From assembly GCA_910586435.1 (NCBI GenBank), contig CAJUGT010000014.1, positions 12,790-47,250 of the forward strand: 34,461 nt of DNA, written 5' to 3'. Below the pieces are notes generated by a model, which was not told the DNA's origin, searched no databases, and was given only the letters and a program-made list of their open reading frames with translations. Positions 16,243 through 23,710 of this stretch are shown piece by piece (position 1 is the first letter of the stretch; each line of letters starts with the position of its first letter). The translations under genes were made by a program, and so were the position numbers. The DNA comes from an uncultured Acetatifactor sp. Its GTDB lineage: Bacteria; Bacillota; Clostridia; Lachnospirales; Lachnospiraceae.

Positions 16243-16892
16243 TCAAAATACTGATAGTGGATGATGAGAAGTCAATATGTGATTTAATAGATATCAATCT
16301 GTCGGCGGCAGGCTATCAATGCAGGACGGTGCAGGATGGACTGAAGGCCATTGACATAATTGAGTCGGAGCGTTTTGATCTGATATTGCTGGATATTATG
16401 CTGCCAGGTGTGGATGGTTATGATATTATGGAGTATATCAGACCGCTGAAGATACCGGTGATTTTCATTACCGCGAAACATGAGGTGAAAGACAGGGTAA
16501 AGGGGCTTAAGCTTGGAGCGGAGGATTATCTGGTGAAGCCTTTTGACGTGGTGGAACTGGTGGCAAGGGTGGAGGTGGTGCTGCGGCGCTATAATAAGAC
16601 GGAGAGCATACTTACGGCAGGGGACGTCATTGTGGATCTGGATGCCAGAACGGTCACAAGGGCGGGGCGGCCGGTGGTGCTTACCAATAAGGAATATGGA
16701 TTGTTGGTATTGTTTATCAGCAATAAGAATATAGCCCTGTTTCGTGAAAACCTCTATGAAAAAGTCTGGGGGGATGAATACATGGCAGACAGCAGGACAT
16801 TGGATTTACATGTCCAGAGGCTGCGCCGGAAAATGGGGTGGGAGGACAATTTGGTAGCGGTTTATAAGATTGGCTATCGATTGGAAATCTGA
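16239..16892 (+). CDS. OmpR/PhoB-family response regulator
   Basis: Transcription regulator phosphorylated by the kinase encoded directly downstream. The receiver domain starts MIKILIVDDE; Asp52 in LLDIMLPGVDGY is the phospho-acceptor, with the acidic pair at 8-9, Thr78 in FITAK and Lys100 in VKPFD. The C-terminal winged helix (about 125-218) has LTNKEYGLLVLF and the recognition-helix region SRTLDLHVQRLRRKMG, then the wing AVYKIGYRLE. Length 218 is standard. The start is ATG 16239, overlapping the previous stop by 4 bases; an in-frame TTG at 16218 would add seven unlikely residues. Target promoters are unknown; the amidase downstream is an obvious candidate. Confidence 0.95.
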   Translation: MIKILIVDDEKSICDLIDINLSAAGYQCRTVQDGLKAIDIIESERFDLILLDIMLPGVDGYDIMEYIRPLKIPVIFITAKHEVKDRVKGLKLGAEDYLVKPFDVVELVARVEVVLRRYNKTESILTAGDVIVDLDARTVTRAGRPVVLTNKEYGLLVLFISNKNIALFRENLYEKVWGDEYMADSRTLDLHVQRLRRKMGWEDNLVAVYKIGYRLEI

Positions 16893-16894
16893 AT

Positions 16895-18364
16895 ATGAAG
16901 CTTCTATATAAAATTCTTCTTTGTACCATTATCATTATGGCGGCAGCGTTTGGACTGAGCGGGTATTTTTTTGTGAATTTCGTGTTTGAAACGGCGCTGA
17001 ACCGTGAAATTGCCCAGGCGTTGGATGACAGCAATATCTTGCAGTTTGCCTTTGAAACGGCTGCGTTGAATGTGCCCACCAAATACAATGTATTGCAGGA
17101 TATTGCTGTGGAACAAATCGGTTCCAGACTGGAGAGAAGTGGAAAACTTACAGGAAGATGTCTCCGGCTGTCCGGCGAAGAGCGCAAAGTGCTGTATGTC
17201 AGCGATGATTTTCCGCAGGATACCTGTCTGCTTGCGCAGATTCCGGAGAATGCCAGAACCTGGCAGGTGGTCCGAAATGGGGATCACTATTATATCCATA
17301 CGGGTATCAGGGTGAATGCTCTGAATCGTATGTTATATTTGGAGACTTCGGAAGACATTACGGAAATATTTGAAGAGCGTACCATGGGATTTTCCGTATA
17401 CCGGCGGGTGACTTTGGCCATGTTATTATGCAGTTCGGCGGTAATGCTGTTGCTCTGTATATGGCTGACAAAACCTATTCGGCTGCTGACCCGTGCCACC
17501 AGAAAAATGGCCGAAGGGGATTATGCTTATCGTGCCAGGCAGGTGAGCGGAGATGAACTTGGACAGTTGACGATGGATTTCAATCATATGGCGAAGGTTC
17601 TGGAGGATACATTTGGCGAACTGAAAGAAGAAATCAGAGCCAGGGAAGATTTTATTGCGGCCTTTGCCCATGAATTAAAGACTCCCTTGACTTCCATTAT
17701 TGGCTATGCCGACTTGCTTCGCTCCAGAAAGCTGGATGAGGAAAAGCACTTTTTGTCCGCAAATTACATATATACTGAGGGAAAGCGCCTGGAAAATATG
17801 TCCTTCCGCCTGCTGGATATTATTGTGACAAAGCGTGAGACGATAGATTTGCAGCCTGTGGAGACAAGGGTATTGTTTGACTATCTGGAAGATATGTTTT
17901 CCGGGAAGGAGAAATCAGGACTTAAGGTATCTTATGAAGAGGGGACAATATATGCTGAAGTAAATCTGCTGAAATCGGTGCTTTTGAATCTGGTGGACAA
18001 TGCCTTTAAAGCTTCCATGGAAGAAGGGGTGGTGGAAGTGTCAGGTCATAAGCAGGAAAATGGAGAATATATATTTAAAGTAAAGGATTATGGTGTGGGA
18101 ATCCCGGAGGAGGAACTCAAGAAGGTAACAGAAGCGTTTTATATGGTGGATAAATCCCGTTCCAGAAGCAAAAACGGCGCAGGGCTTGGTTTGGCTTTGT
18201 GTGTGGAAATCCTGAGACTGCATCACAGTGAACTGAAGATAGAGAGTAAATTGGGAGAGGGTACGTGTATCAGTTTCATGATTTCGGGCACTTCTACAAA
18301 TTGTCAAAAGGTCTCCGGCAGGGACAGAGTATTTCAGACACAGGGGATGAAAAGAGGAAATTGA
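16895..18364 (+). CDS. Membrane sensor histidine kinase
   Basis: Partner of the preceding regulator. Membrane segment 1 is about residues 5-27 and segment 2 about 170-191, enclosing an extracytoplasmic domain of about 140 residues. A HAMP linker follows (LTKPIRLLTRATRKMAEGDY). The dimerisation/phospho-acceptor helix has FAHELKTPLTSIIGY with His259. The ATPase domain contains NLVDNAFKAS (N box), DYGVGIP (G1) and GAGLGLAL (G2), so it looks active. It is 489 residues and begins 2 bases after the regulator stop. Its TGA overlaps the TTG start of the next gene. The sensed signal is unknown; the secreted and PepSY-like neighbours may feed it. Confidence 0.94.
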   Translation: MKLLYKILLCTIIIMAAAFGLSGYFFVNFVFETALNREIAQALDDSNILQFAFETAALNVPTKYNVLQDIAVEQIGSRLERSGKLTGRCLRLSGEERKVLYVSDDFPQDTCLLAQIPENARTWQVVRNGDHYYIHTGIRVNALNRMLYLETSEDITEIFEERTMGFSVYRRVTLAMLLCSSAVMLLLCIWLTKPIRLLTRATRKMAEGDYAYRARQVSGDELGQLTMDFNHMAKVLEDTFGELKEEIRAREDFIAAFAHELKTPLTSIIGYADLLRSRKLDEEKHFLSANYIYTEGKRLENMSFRLLDIIVTKRETIDLQPVETRVLFDYLEDMFSGKEKSGLKVSYEEGTIYAEVNLLKSVLLNLVDNAFKASMEEGVVEVSGHKQENGEYIFKVKDYGVGIPEEELKKVTEAFYMVDKSRSRSKNGAGLGLALCVEILRLHHSELKIESKLGEGTCISFMISGTSTNCQKVSGRDRVFQTQGMKRGN

Positions 18365-19218
18365 AAAACAGAGAATTGAAAAAAGAAACCAGGGCAGGGG
18401 GCAGGAAAATCAGTCTCTTGCTGATTCCTTTTGCCGCAGTGATAGTGGGGCTTGCGGTTTGGGGACCGGAAGAACTGGCGCAGTATCGTGACAGGGAAAT
18501 TTTGAACCAGATTCGGATGCAGGAAACCGATACTGGGATGGAAGGGTATCGGTATGCTCTGAGCAGCAATGAGAAACTGTATATATTGTCCCAATGTCTG
18601 GACAGTCAAGTGATGCCGGAAAGCGATCAGAATGCCATGACCCGAGTAGATATGGGCTATCAGGAACTGGGGGGCAATTATGCCCTGGTAGTCAACAGAA
18701 AAGACGCTTCCGGACAGGAAGTGTCTAAAAGTGATGGAATCAGCATATGCAATGAAGGAATAGAAGAACTGAAAGAATTGAAAATATTGCCTGATGAGGT
18801 AAAAGCATTGACGGACTATTCATATAATGCTATCCTGTATTCTGCGATAGATGTCTTAGAACCCAGGAATAATGTCCTTGTGTGGAAGATTAGTCTCAGC
18901 ACCGCCAAGCAGAACGCGAACAAGGAAAATCGGCTTTTGGACGCTTATGTGGATGCGGATACGGGTAAGGTGTATGAATTCTATGCCAGGACAAGACATA
19001 CCCGTTGGAACCAGGTGGACGCGGATTCCATTGTCAGAGCATGGGCAGAATATATGGGGCTGGGGGAACCTGAGGAGTGTGAGAATACCAATCCGCTTTC
19101 AGAGACCACGCCATATTTTAAAAAGTACAGTTTTGCCGGGCCGGAGGAAAACAGTACCATTGTGACAATTGGATTTTATGAGGGAATCAACGAATTATAT
19201 TTAAAGGTGTCCAGGTAG
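18361..19218 (+). CDS. Single-pass membrane protein, PepSY/YycI-like, linked to the kinase
   Basis: Not recognised with certainty. The start is taken as TTG 18361: it overlaps the kinase stop in a TTGA coupling, AGAGG precedes it, and the predicted N-terminus is basic (KNRELKKETRAGGRK) just before one membrane segment (about 17-36, ISLLLIPFAAVIVGLAVWG). The remaining 250 residues are extracytoplasmic. Near residues 180-205, a W-I-S strand followed by LLDAYVDADTGKVYEFY matches the pattern of PepSY-type domains (VDA-TGKV), and an earlier segment (SYNAILYSAIDVLE) may belong to a first such unit. In Bacillus, YycH and YycI, with related folds, bind and restrain the WalK kinase. By position this protein could act similarly here; that is inference. 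Confidence 0.6.
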   Translation: MKNRELKKETRAGGRKISLLLIPFAAVIVGLAVWGPEELAQYRDREILNQIRMQETDTGMEGYRYALSSNEKLYILSQCLDSQVMPESDQNAMTRVDMGYQELGGNYALVVNRKDASGQEVSKSDGISICNEGIEELKELKILPDEVKALTDYSYNAILYSAIDVLEPRNNVLVWKISLSTAKQNANKENRLLDAYVDADTGKVYEFYARTRHTRWNQVDADSIVRAWAEYMGLGEPEECENTNPLSETTPYFKKYSFAGPEENSTIVTIGFYEGINELYLKVSR

Positions 19219-19260
19219 GAAGGAGCATGGGCGGCTTTTGGATAGAGGATATGGAATATG

Positions 19261-19318
19261 ATACAAATAGTATGGAAAAACGATGACATTTGTATACACA
19301 TGTTTTGTATGCTGTTAT
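19261..19318 (+). promoter_or_regulatory. Dyad and weak extended -10 promoter before the amidase
   Basis: A perfect 8-base dyad, atacaaat (19261-19268) with atttgtat (19288-19295), overlaps a weak -35 (TTGTAT, 19290-19295). Seventeen bases later is TGC-TGTTAT (extended -10, 19310-19318). A regulator binding the dyad would touch the -35. Suggestive only. Confidence 0.35.
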
Positions 19319-19345
19319 TGTGAATACATTTCGGAGGAAAAGGAC

Positions 19346-20236
19346 ATGTACGGACAGTCAGGCAGGAGAGAGCACAGGGAGGTAAATTTGGTAAGAATGT
19401 CACCTCATGACAGCAGGACAAACAGGCAGCGAAAGGGCAGGAGGCGCCGGCGGAAGGCACAGAGATCAGCAATATTACTTGCGTTCAGTCTGTTTTTGAT
19501 TGTTTCCTGTATGGGGACCTTGTATTATGTTCTTCATCTGGATGCTCAGGAAAGCACATCGGATGGAAAAACGGGGATTTCACAGGAAGACTTATCAGGG
19601 ATTATATTGGATGACCCTGAAGAGATTCTGCCAAAGGTAACGGAAGAACCCAAACCCACACAGATTCCCCCGGAAGAAGAGACGCCTTTGGTGGCCATTG
19701 ATCCGGGACATGGCGGTGTGGACGGGGGCAGCGGCAGAGGCAGTGTCCTGGAGAAAGAAGTCAATCTGGAAATTGCCCTGCGTCTGGAAGATAAGCTGCA
19801 AGAGATGGGATTTGAGACCATTATGATCCGGGAGGATAACGAAACCACCGTTTCAAAACAAGACAGGGTGGTGAAGGCAAATGAAGCTAAGGCGGATGTG
19901 TATATCAGTATCCACCAGAATACTTATGAGGACAGCGACAATGAAGTATCCGGAATAGAGACATATTATTGCAATGACACGGAGGGCAGTAAAGAGTTTG
20001 CCCAGTTGGTTCATGACAGTGTGGTGGCGGCAACAGGAGCCAGAGACAGGAATCTGCGGGAGTCGGATGGTCTGTATGTGGTCAGAGAGGCGGATATGCC
20101 GTCCTGTCTTGTAGAGTGCAGTTTTTTGACCAATAAGAAGGAAAGAGAAGCCATTGCGTCAGCGGAGTATCAGGAGAAACTGGCAGCGGGTATGGCGGAA
20201 GCAATCTATGATTTCTTTTACCAAGAAGATAAATAA
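19346..20236 (+). CDS. Membrane-anchored N-acetylmuramoyl-L-alanine amidase (Amidase_3)
   Basis: Cleaves the bond between MurNAc and the stem peptide in peptidoglycan. A very basic cytosolic N-terminus (RRRRRK, about 33-38) precedes one membrane segment (about 42-62). A linker rich in E, P and T (about 66-113) leads to the catalytic domain from about 114. Zinc ligands are visible: His122 in DPGHGG, Glu136 in LEKEVN and His190 in SIHQN. The catalytic Glu257 lies in LVECSFLTNKKE. The start is ATG 19346 because GGAGG lies 8 bases upstream; an in-frame ATG at 19283 would add an implausible Cys-rich stretch. It follows the two-component cluster by about 130 bases, so it could be in the same operon or be a target of the regulator. 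A sporulation CwlD role is a possible alternative. Confidence 0.92.
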   Translation: MYGQSGRREHREVNLVRMSPHDSRTNRQRKGRRRRRKAQRSAILLAFSLFLIVSCMGTLYYVLHLDAQESTSDGKTGISQEDLSGIILDDPEEILPKVTEEPKPTQIPPEEETPLVAIDPGHGGVDGGSGRGSVLEKEVNLEIALRLEDKLQEMGFETIMIREDNETTVSKQDRVVKANEAKADVYISIHQNTYEDSDNEVSGIETYYCNDTEGSKEFAQLVHDSVVAATGARDRNLRESDGLYVVREADMPSCLVECSFLTNKKEREAIASAEYQEKLAAGMAEAIYDFFYQEDK

Positions 20237-20273
20237 CATCCGTCACGGAAAATATGCGGTATGGAGGTAGCGG

Positions 20274-21602
20274 GTGAATAAGGATTTAACAGTGGGAGAG
20301 CCTCAAAAAGTGTTATGGCAATTTTGCCTGCCTCTGTTTGGAAGTGTTATTTTTCAGCAGCTCTATAACATTGCGGACAGCTTTGTGGTGGGGAAGTTTG
20401 TGGGTGAAAATGCCCTGGCGGCTGTGGGAAACAGTTATGAGATTACATTAATCTTCATTGCGTTTGCCTTTGGGTGTAATATAGGCTGTTCCGTAGTTGT
20501 GTCCAGGCTGTTCGGTACAAAAGAATATGGAGAGATGAAAACGGCAGTCTACACATCTCTCATTGCCACAGGGATGCTGTGCCTTGGGTTAATGGCAGGC
20601 GGTGTGATTGGGTGTGAAGGTCTTTTGCGTCTGATACATACCCCGGAGGAAGTGTTTGCGGATTCAATGCTTTACCTTGATATTTATATTTGGGGATTGC
20701 CGTTTTTATTTTTTTACAATGTGTGTACAGGTATTTTCTCTGCTATGGGGGATTCCAGAACGCCGTTTTATTTTCTGGCGGCTTCGTCCCTGGCCAATAT
20801 AGCCATGGATGTGCTGTTTGTAAAAGCCTTTCAAATGGGCGTGGGAGGAGTGGCCTGGGCCACTTTCCTCTGTCAGGGAATGAGCTGTCTGTTGGCAGTT
20901 GCCGTTGTGCTGAAAAGGCTGCGCGGCATTGTCACTGAAGAGAGGGTGGCATTGTTCTCCTGGCAGCTGCTGGGGAAAATTGCCGTTGTGGCCATTCCCA
21001 GTATTTTGCAGCAGAGTTTTATCTCCATAGGCAATATTGTGTTGCAGGGTGTAATCAATGGGTTTGGGCCAAGTGTGATGGCCGGGTATTCCGCCGCCAT
21101 TAAGCTGAATAATCTGGTGATTACTTCTCTGACCACCATAGGAAACGGCATATCAAATTTTGCTTCACAGAATATTGGCGCAAACAAATTGGAACGTGTG
21201 AGACAGGGATTCAGAGCAGGCTGGAAAATGGTGTGGATTATCTGCCTGCCTTTGGTGCTGCTTTATGTTCTGGGAGGAAGGATTCTTCTGTATCTGTTTA
21301 TGGAAGATATTACAGGTACGGCCATTGACACAGGAGTGCTGTTCCTGCGCATTGTATCGCCGTTTTATTTTGTGGTGTCCGTAAAGCTGGCGGCGGATGG
21401 GGTACTCCGGGGAGCGGCGCTGATGGGGCGGTTTATGGCGGCTACCTTTACGGATCTCGTTCTCAGAGTGGTTCTGGCTATGTGCTTTGCGGCTCCTTTT
21501 GGCTCTGTGGGCATTTGGTGCGCATGGCCTGCGGGCTGGGTCATTGGAATGGTGTTGTCAGTTTACTTCTATCATCGTTCCTTTCGGGATTTGTCCTGCT
21601 AG
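20274..21602 (+). CDS. MATE family efflux transporter
   Basis: Twelve-helix cation-coupled exporter of the multidrug and toxin extrusion family, DinF/NorM-like. The opening LWQFCLPLFGSVIFQQLYNIADSFVVGKFVGENALAAVG is the classic MATE N-terminal helix 1-2 signature. The mid-protein repeat (IPSILQQSFISIGNIVLQGVI) is the start of the second six-helix bundle. Length 442 is normal. The GTG start at 20274 has GGAGG 8 bases upstream. The stop codon TAG is part of the left arm of a palindromic repeat (21599-21666), so an insertion may have set the present C-terminus. The substrate cannot be predicted. Confidence 0.94.
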   Translation: MNKDLTVGEPQKVLWQFCLPLFGSVIFQQLYNIADSFVVGKFVGENALAAVGNSYEITLIFIAFAFGCNIGCSVVVSRLFGTKEYGEMKTAVYTSLIATGMLCLGLMAGGVIGCEGLLRLIHTPEEVFADSMLYLDIYIWGLPFLFFYNVCTGIFSAMGDSRTPFYFLAASSLANIAMDVLFVKAFQMGVGGVAWATFLCQGMSCLLAVAVVLKRLRGIVTEERVALFSWQLLGKIAVVAIPSILQQSFISIGNIVLQGVINGFGPSVMAGYSAAIKLNNLVITSLTTIGNGISNFASQNIGANKLERVRQGFRAGWKMVWIICLPLVLLYVLGGRILLYLFMEDITGTAIDTGVLFLRIVSPFYFVVSVKLAADGVLRGAALMGRFMAATFTDLVLRVVLAMCFAAPFGSVGIWCAWPAGWVIGMVLSVYFYHRSFRDLSC

Positions 21603-21666
21603 AGCGTGTTTGAAAATTGCTTTCTGACAGCTGTGCGTCACAAAGCAATTTTCAAACACGCTCTAG
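21599..21666. repeat. Palindromic repeat, copy 1, overlapping the MATE stop
   Basis: Perfect 25-base arms at 21599-21623 and 21642-21666 flank an 18-base loop. The left arm and loop (45 bases, 21599-21643) are identical to 26100-26144. The stem contains the MATE stop codon (21600-21602). No T tract follows, so it is not a standard intrinsic terminator, although the hairpin could protect the mRNA 3' end. It resembles a small non-autonomous mobile repeat. Confidence 0.8.
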
Positions 21667-21834
21667 AGCAAAAAGAGAGAAAAGTACTGTGTCTAAGCTT
21701 ATAAGACACAAAAAGTTGAGGATGCATGAAAGGACGATTTGGGGGCGTCAAACCAAGTACCTATTTTGTGAAACTTTCGCAAACACAGGCGTCCGGGGCA
21801 TGGGGGGGTTACGTGACAGAGATATAAATTTTTC

Positions 21835-21863
21835 TTGCTTTTTTTTCATATGTGTGATATAAT
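21835..21863 (+). promoter_or_regulatory. Sigma-A promoter for the tRNA genes
   Basis: TTGCTT (21835-21840), a 17-base spacer and a perfect TATAAT (21858-21863). The start near 21870 is about 28 bases before tRNA-Tyr. Confidence 0.8.
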
Positions 21864-21897
21864 AACAGACGGTTGAAATGTATGGAATTATGAATAT

Positions 21898-21978
21898 GGA
21901 TGGATTCCCGAGTGGCCAAAGGGGACAGACTGTAAATCTGCTGCGAATGCTTCGGTGGTTCGAATCCACCTCCATCCA
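21898..21978 (+). tRNA. tRNA-Tyr (GTA)
   Basis: The acceptor arms GGATGGA (21898-21904) and TCCATCC (21971-21977) pair perfectly, with A as the discriminator base. The anticodon stem CAGA/TCTG encloses the loop CTGTAAA, giving anticodon GTA. A long variable arm (class II) and the T arm GTGG-TTCGAAT-CCAC are present. CCA is not encoded. Confidence 0.96.
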
Positions 21979-22085
21979 TTGAATGCTCAGGCCGGAATTA
22001 TTTTATTGTTATGTATTCTGGTTGGGTATTGCTGAAGCTAAGGCAGTGACAGGAGCAGTGAGAAAGCAAAGGAACTGCGCAATCT

Positions 22086-22169
22086 GCTGGTATGGCGGAA
22101 TAGGCAGACGCAACAGACTTAAAATCTGTCGAACATTAGTTCGTGCCGGTTCAAGTCCGGCTACCAGCA
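22086..22169 (+). tRNA. tRNA-Leu (TAA)
   Basis: The acceptor arms GCTGGTA (22086-22092) and TACCAGC (22162-22168) pair, with discriminator A. The anticodon stem ACAGA/TCTGT has the loop CTTAAAA, giving anticodon TAA. A long variable arm (CGAACATTAGTTCG) and the T arm GCCGG-TTCAAGT-CCGGC are typical of leucine tRNA. CCA is not encoded. Probably transcribed with tRNA-Tyr. Confidence 0.96.
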
Positions 22170-22224
22170 TTGTTATGTATAAGAATTCGTTATAATTTTT
22201 TTCCTTTTTTCCCTTTTCAGAAAG

Positions 22225-22266
22225 GAAACCATGATGGCTGTAAGCCGAAATCATGGTTTCTTTTTT
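22225..22266 (+). terminator. Terminator after the tRNA genes
   Basis: The stem gaaaccatgat (22225-22235) pairs perfectly with atcatggtttc (22250-22260), with an inner ggc/gcc, followed by six T (22261-22266). It lies between the convergent tRNA unit and the ECF gene; on the reverse strand the T tract is weaker. Confidence 0.88.
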
Positions 22267-22277
22267 GGTTATTAGAT

Positions 22278-22793
22278 TCATGTACCGCAGTATTTATCAG
22301 CAAGTTTCAGGGCGGATATAATGGGAACAATCAGGATTCCGCAGAAAAAATTGCTGATGCCGTGAATACAATCCCATGGAAGTCCGGCCACAATCCAGGC
22401 AATCGTGCTTTGAAAGCTCATGCCAAACAGGATAGCCTGTGCAGGGGCATACAATGTGCCATATAAAAAGCCATGGGAGGCACAGACCGCCATATATACA
22501 AAAGGCCGTATTTTTTGGGGCATTTTTCGGGGAAGGAGCATAACACCCCCCCATAAAACGGCCCATAAATACAGGTGAGGAATCCACCAGGACGCAAAGC
22601 CGCAGAAAATGCCATTAAGCAGTACATAGAGATAAATGGGGTACAATGCTTTTACGCCATATACCACCGTAAAAGCTATGGTAAAGACACCCAAAAGATG
22701 AATGTTTGGGGCAAATTCCAGGATGATTTTGGAGGCATACATTACGGCGCCCAGCATTGCGAATACTGCCATTTCTCTGGTGTTCAGCTTCAT
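22278..22793 (-). CDS. ECF transporter S component (probable corrinoid uptake)
   Basis: Small integral membrane protein that would bind the vitamin substrate for an energy-coupling-factor transporter; the shared EcfAAT module must be encoded elsewhere. It starts KLNTREMAVFAMLGAVMYASKIILE, with the small-residue helix (AMLGAVMYASK) that in S components contacts EcfT. About six membrane helices fill the 171 residues. It begins 2 bases after the stop of the DUF4430 lipoprotein, and both lie behind a cobalamin-type riboswitch. That context, not the sequence itself, points to cobalamin or a precursor. The family call is good; the substrate is inferred. Confidence 0.82.
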   Translation of the reverse strand: MKLNTREMAVFAMLGAVMYASKIILEFAPNIHLLGVFTIAFTVVYGVKALYPIYLYVLLNGIFCGFASWWIPHLYLWAVLWGGVMLLPRKMPQKIRPFVYMAVCASHGFLYGTLYAPAQAILFGMSFQSTIAWIVAGLPWDCIHGISNFFCGILIVPIISALKLADKYCGT

Positions 22794-22795
22794 GC

Positions 22796-23254
22796 CTATT
22801 CCACCTTAAAGGAGTAATGGTCCCCTTCTGTAATTTTTGTGGTGTCAACACTGGTGGCGGCATATTCACCGTTGATATAAAATGCCCAATACACCCCATC
22901 TTTCTCAAAGTCTGCGGTAATGCCGTTGACGGTTTTGACATAGAGTCCGTAAGGACCCTCTTCTCCCGCAATGAGCCCTGCCTCCAACAAAGCTTCCCCC
23001 ACCGTTTCCTTGTCCGTATGAATTTCAAACAAAGTCTCCGTTCCCTCTTTGTCCGTTACGGTGAAGTCAAAGCGCAAAGCGCCTTCTCCGAGAAGGGTTA
23101 CATTTTCCTTTTGAGCGTCTCCGGAATTCTGCTCCGTATTTGTGGACGGTGTGTCCGTCTTGCCATTACATCCGGTTGTAGTAAACGCTGTAGCCACAAT
23201 CAGCGCCATACAAAGGATAAATGACATTAAATGTCTCTTCAGTTTCTTTTGCAT
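22796..23254 (-). CDS. DUF4430 (transcobalamin C-terminal-like) lipoprotein
   Basis: Surface lipoprotein of 152 residues. A signal peptide (KKLKRHLMSFILCMALIVATAF) ends in the lipobox TTGC, giving a lipidated cysteine at about 30, followed by a polar tether rich in T, N and E. The C-terminal domain has the DUF4430 pattern: VGEALLEAGLI, GLYVKTVNGI, YWAFYINGEYA and TKITEGDHYSFKVE. This fold is named for its similarity to the C-terminal domain of transcobalamin. The start at 23254 (reverse) has AGGAG upstream; a longer in-frame extension runs into the riboswitch. Together with the ECF gene it forms a two-gene operon. Probable role: capture of corrinoid outside the membrane. Confidence 0.85.
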   Translation of the reverse strand: MQKKLKRHLMSFILCMALIVATAFTTTGCNGKTDTPSTNTEQNSGDAQKENVTLLGEGALRFDFTVTDKEGTETLFEIHTDKETVGEALLEAGLIAGEEGPYGLYVKTVNGITADFEKDGVYWAFYINGEYAATSVDTTKITEGDHYSFKVE

Positions 23255-23339
23255 GATGTGATCTCCTTTGATTTTATTTCTCCCTGGAAAACCGGCGCTC
23301 GCAGTAATACGGATTGGACGCAAAATACTCTTGGATGAA

Positions 23340-23540
23340 AGGAAAAGGGTATCCTGCCCGTAAATCAGGGGATTGTAAGTTCGGATATTTCGGCTTGGCA
23401 TTTTGCCCACCGGCCTTCTCGGAGTTCCTCCAATGGCTTTGTCCCGGATTGTGGCATCCGGTCAGGCAGACAATGAACAGCAATGCCTCACGGCGACGGG
23501 CTCGCACAGGATTTGCACCTGTTTCCCCGGACAATACGAA
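23340..23540 (-). promoter_or_regulatory. Cobalamin-type riboswitch
   Basis: Reading the reverse strand, the leader has GGGGAAACAGGTGCAAATCC and then CTGTGCGAGCCCGTCGCC (about 23530-23490), matching the conserved GGGAA...GGTG-AAATCC...GC-G-CCCGC core of cobalamin riboswitches. About 130 bases later, GGGCAGGATACCC (23360-23345) resembles the B12 box (GCCAGGAGACCTGCC type). The leader begins at a predicted sigma-A start and ends about 85 bases before the DUF4430 gene. The mode of control (termination or ribosome-site masking) is not clear; no obvious T-tract terminator is seen, which favours translational control. Confidence 0.8.
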
Positions 23541-23544
23541 TTTT

Positions 23545-23573
23545 ATCATAATACTTTATAGCGTGTTCGTCAA
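23545..23573 (-). promoter_or_regulatory. Sigma-A promoter of the riboswitch operon
   Basis: On the reverse strand TTGACG (23573-23568), 17 bases, and TATGAT (23550-23545). Transcription would start near 23538, just ahead of the riboswitch core. Confidence 0.75.
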
Positions 23574-23594
23574 CTGCCAGTTTTATATGGTAGT

Positions 23595-23710
23595 ATCACA
23601 TCACATTTTGCTATGGCAGAATCAGGAATCCGGTTAAAGGTATGGGCATAAAATCACATCATATTTTCTCTATGGCATTATCAGGTGGCCGGTGAAAGGT
23701 ACTGGTATTT
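23595..23710. repeat. 58-base imperfect tandem repeat
   Basis: Two units (23595-23652 and 23653-23710) share atcacatca-attt, ctatggca, atcagg, ccggt-aaaggta and similar blocks. The second unit overlaps the stop codon of the kinase gene on the reverse strand. The units lie between that gene and the promoter of the riboswitch operon. Confidence 0.6.

Noticed and set aside
21642..21680. Intrinsic terminator after the MATE gene
   Set aside because: The hairpin is strong but followed by an A/G-rich stretch, not a T tract; the sequence recurs elsewhere, so it is classed as a repeat.
22009..22281. 90-codon reverse frame over tRNA-Leu
   Set aside because: It is the antisense of a tRNA, a common source of false proteins (VAGLEPARTN-type peptide).
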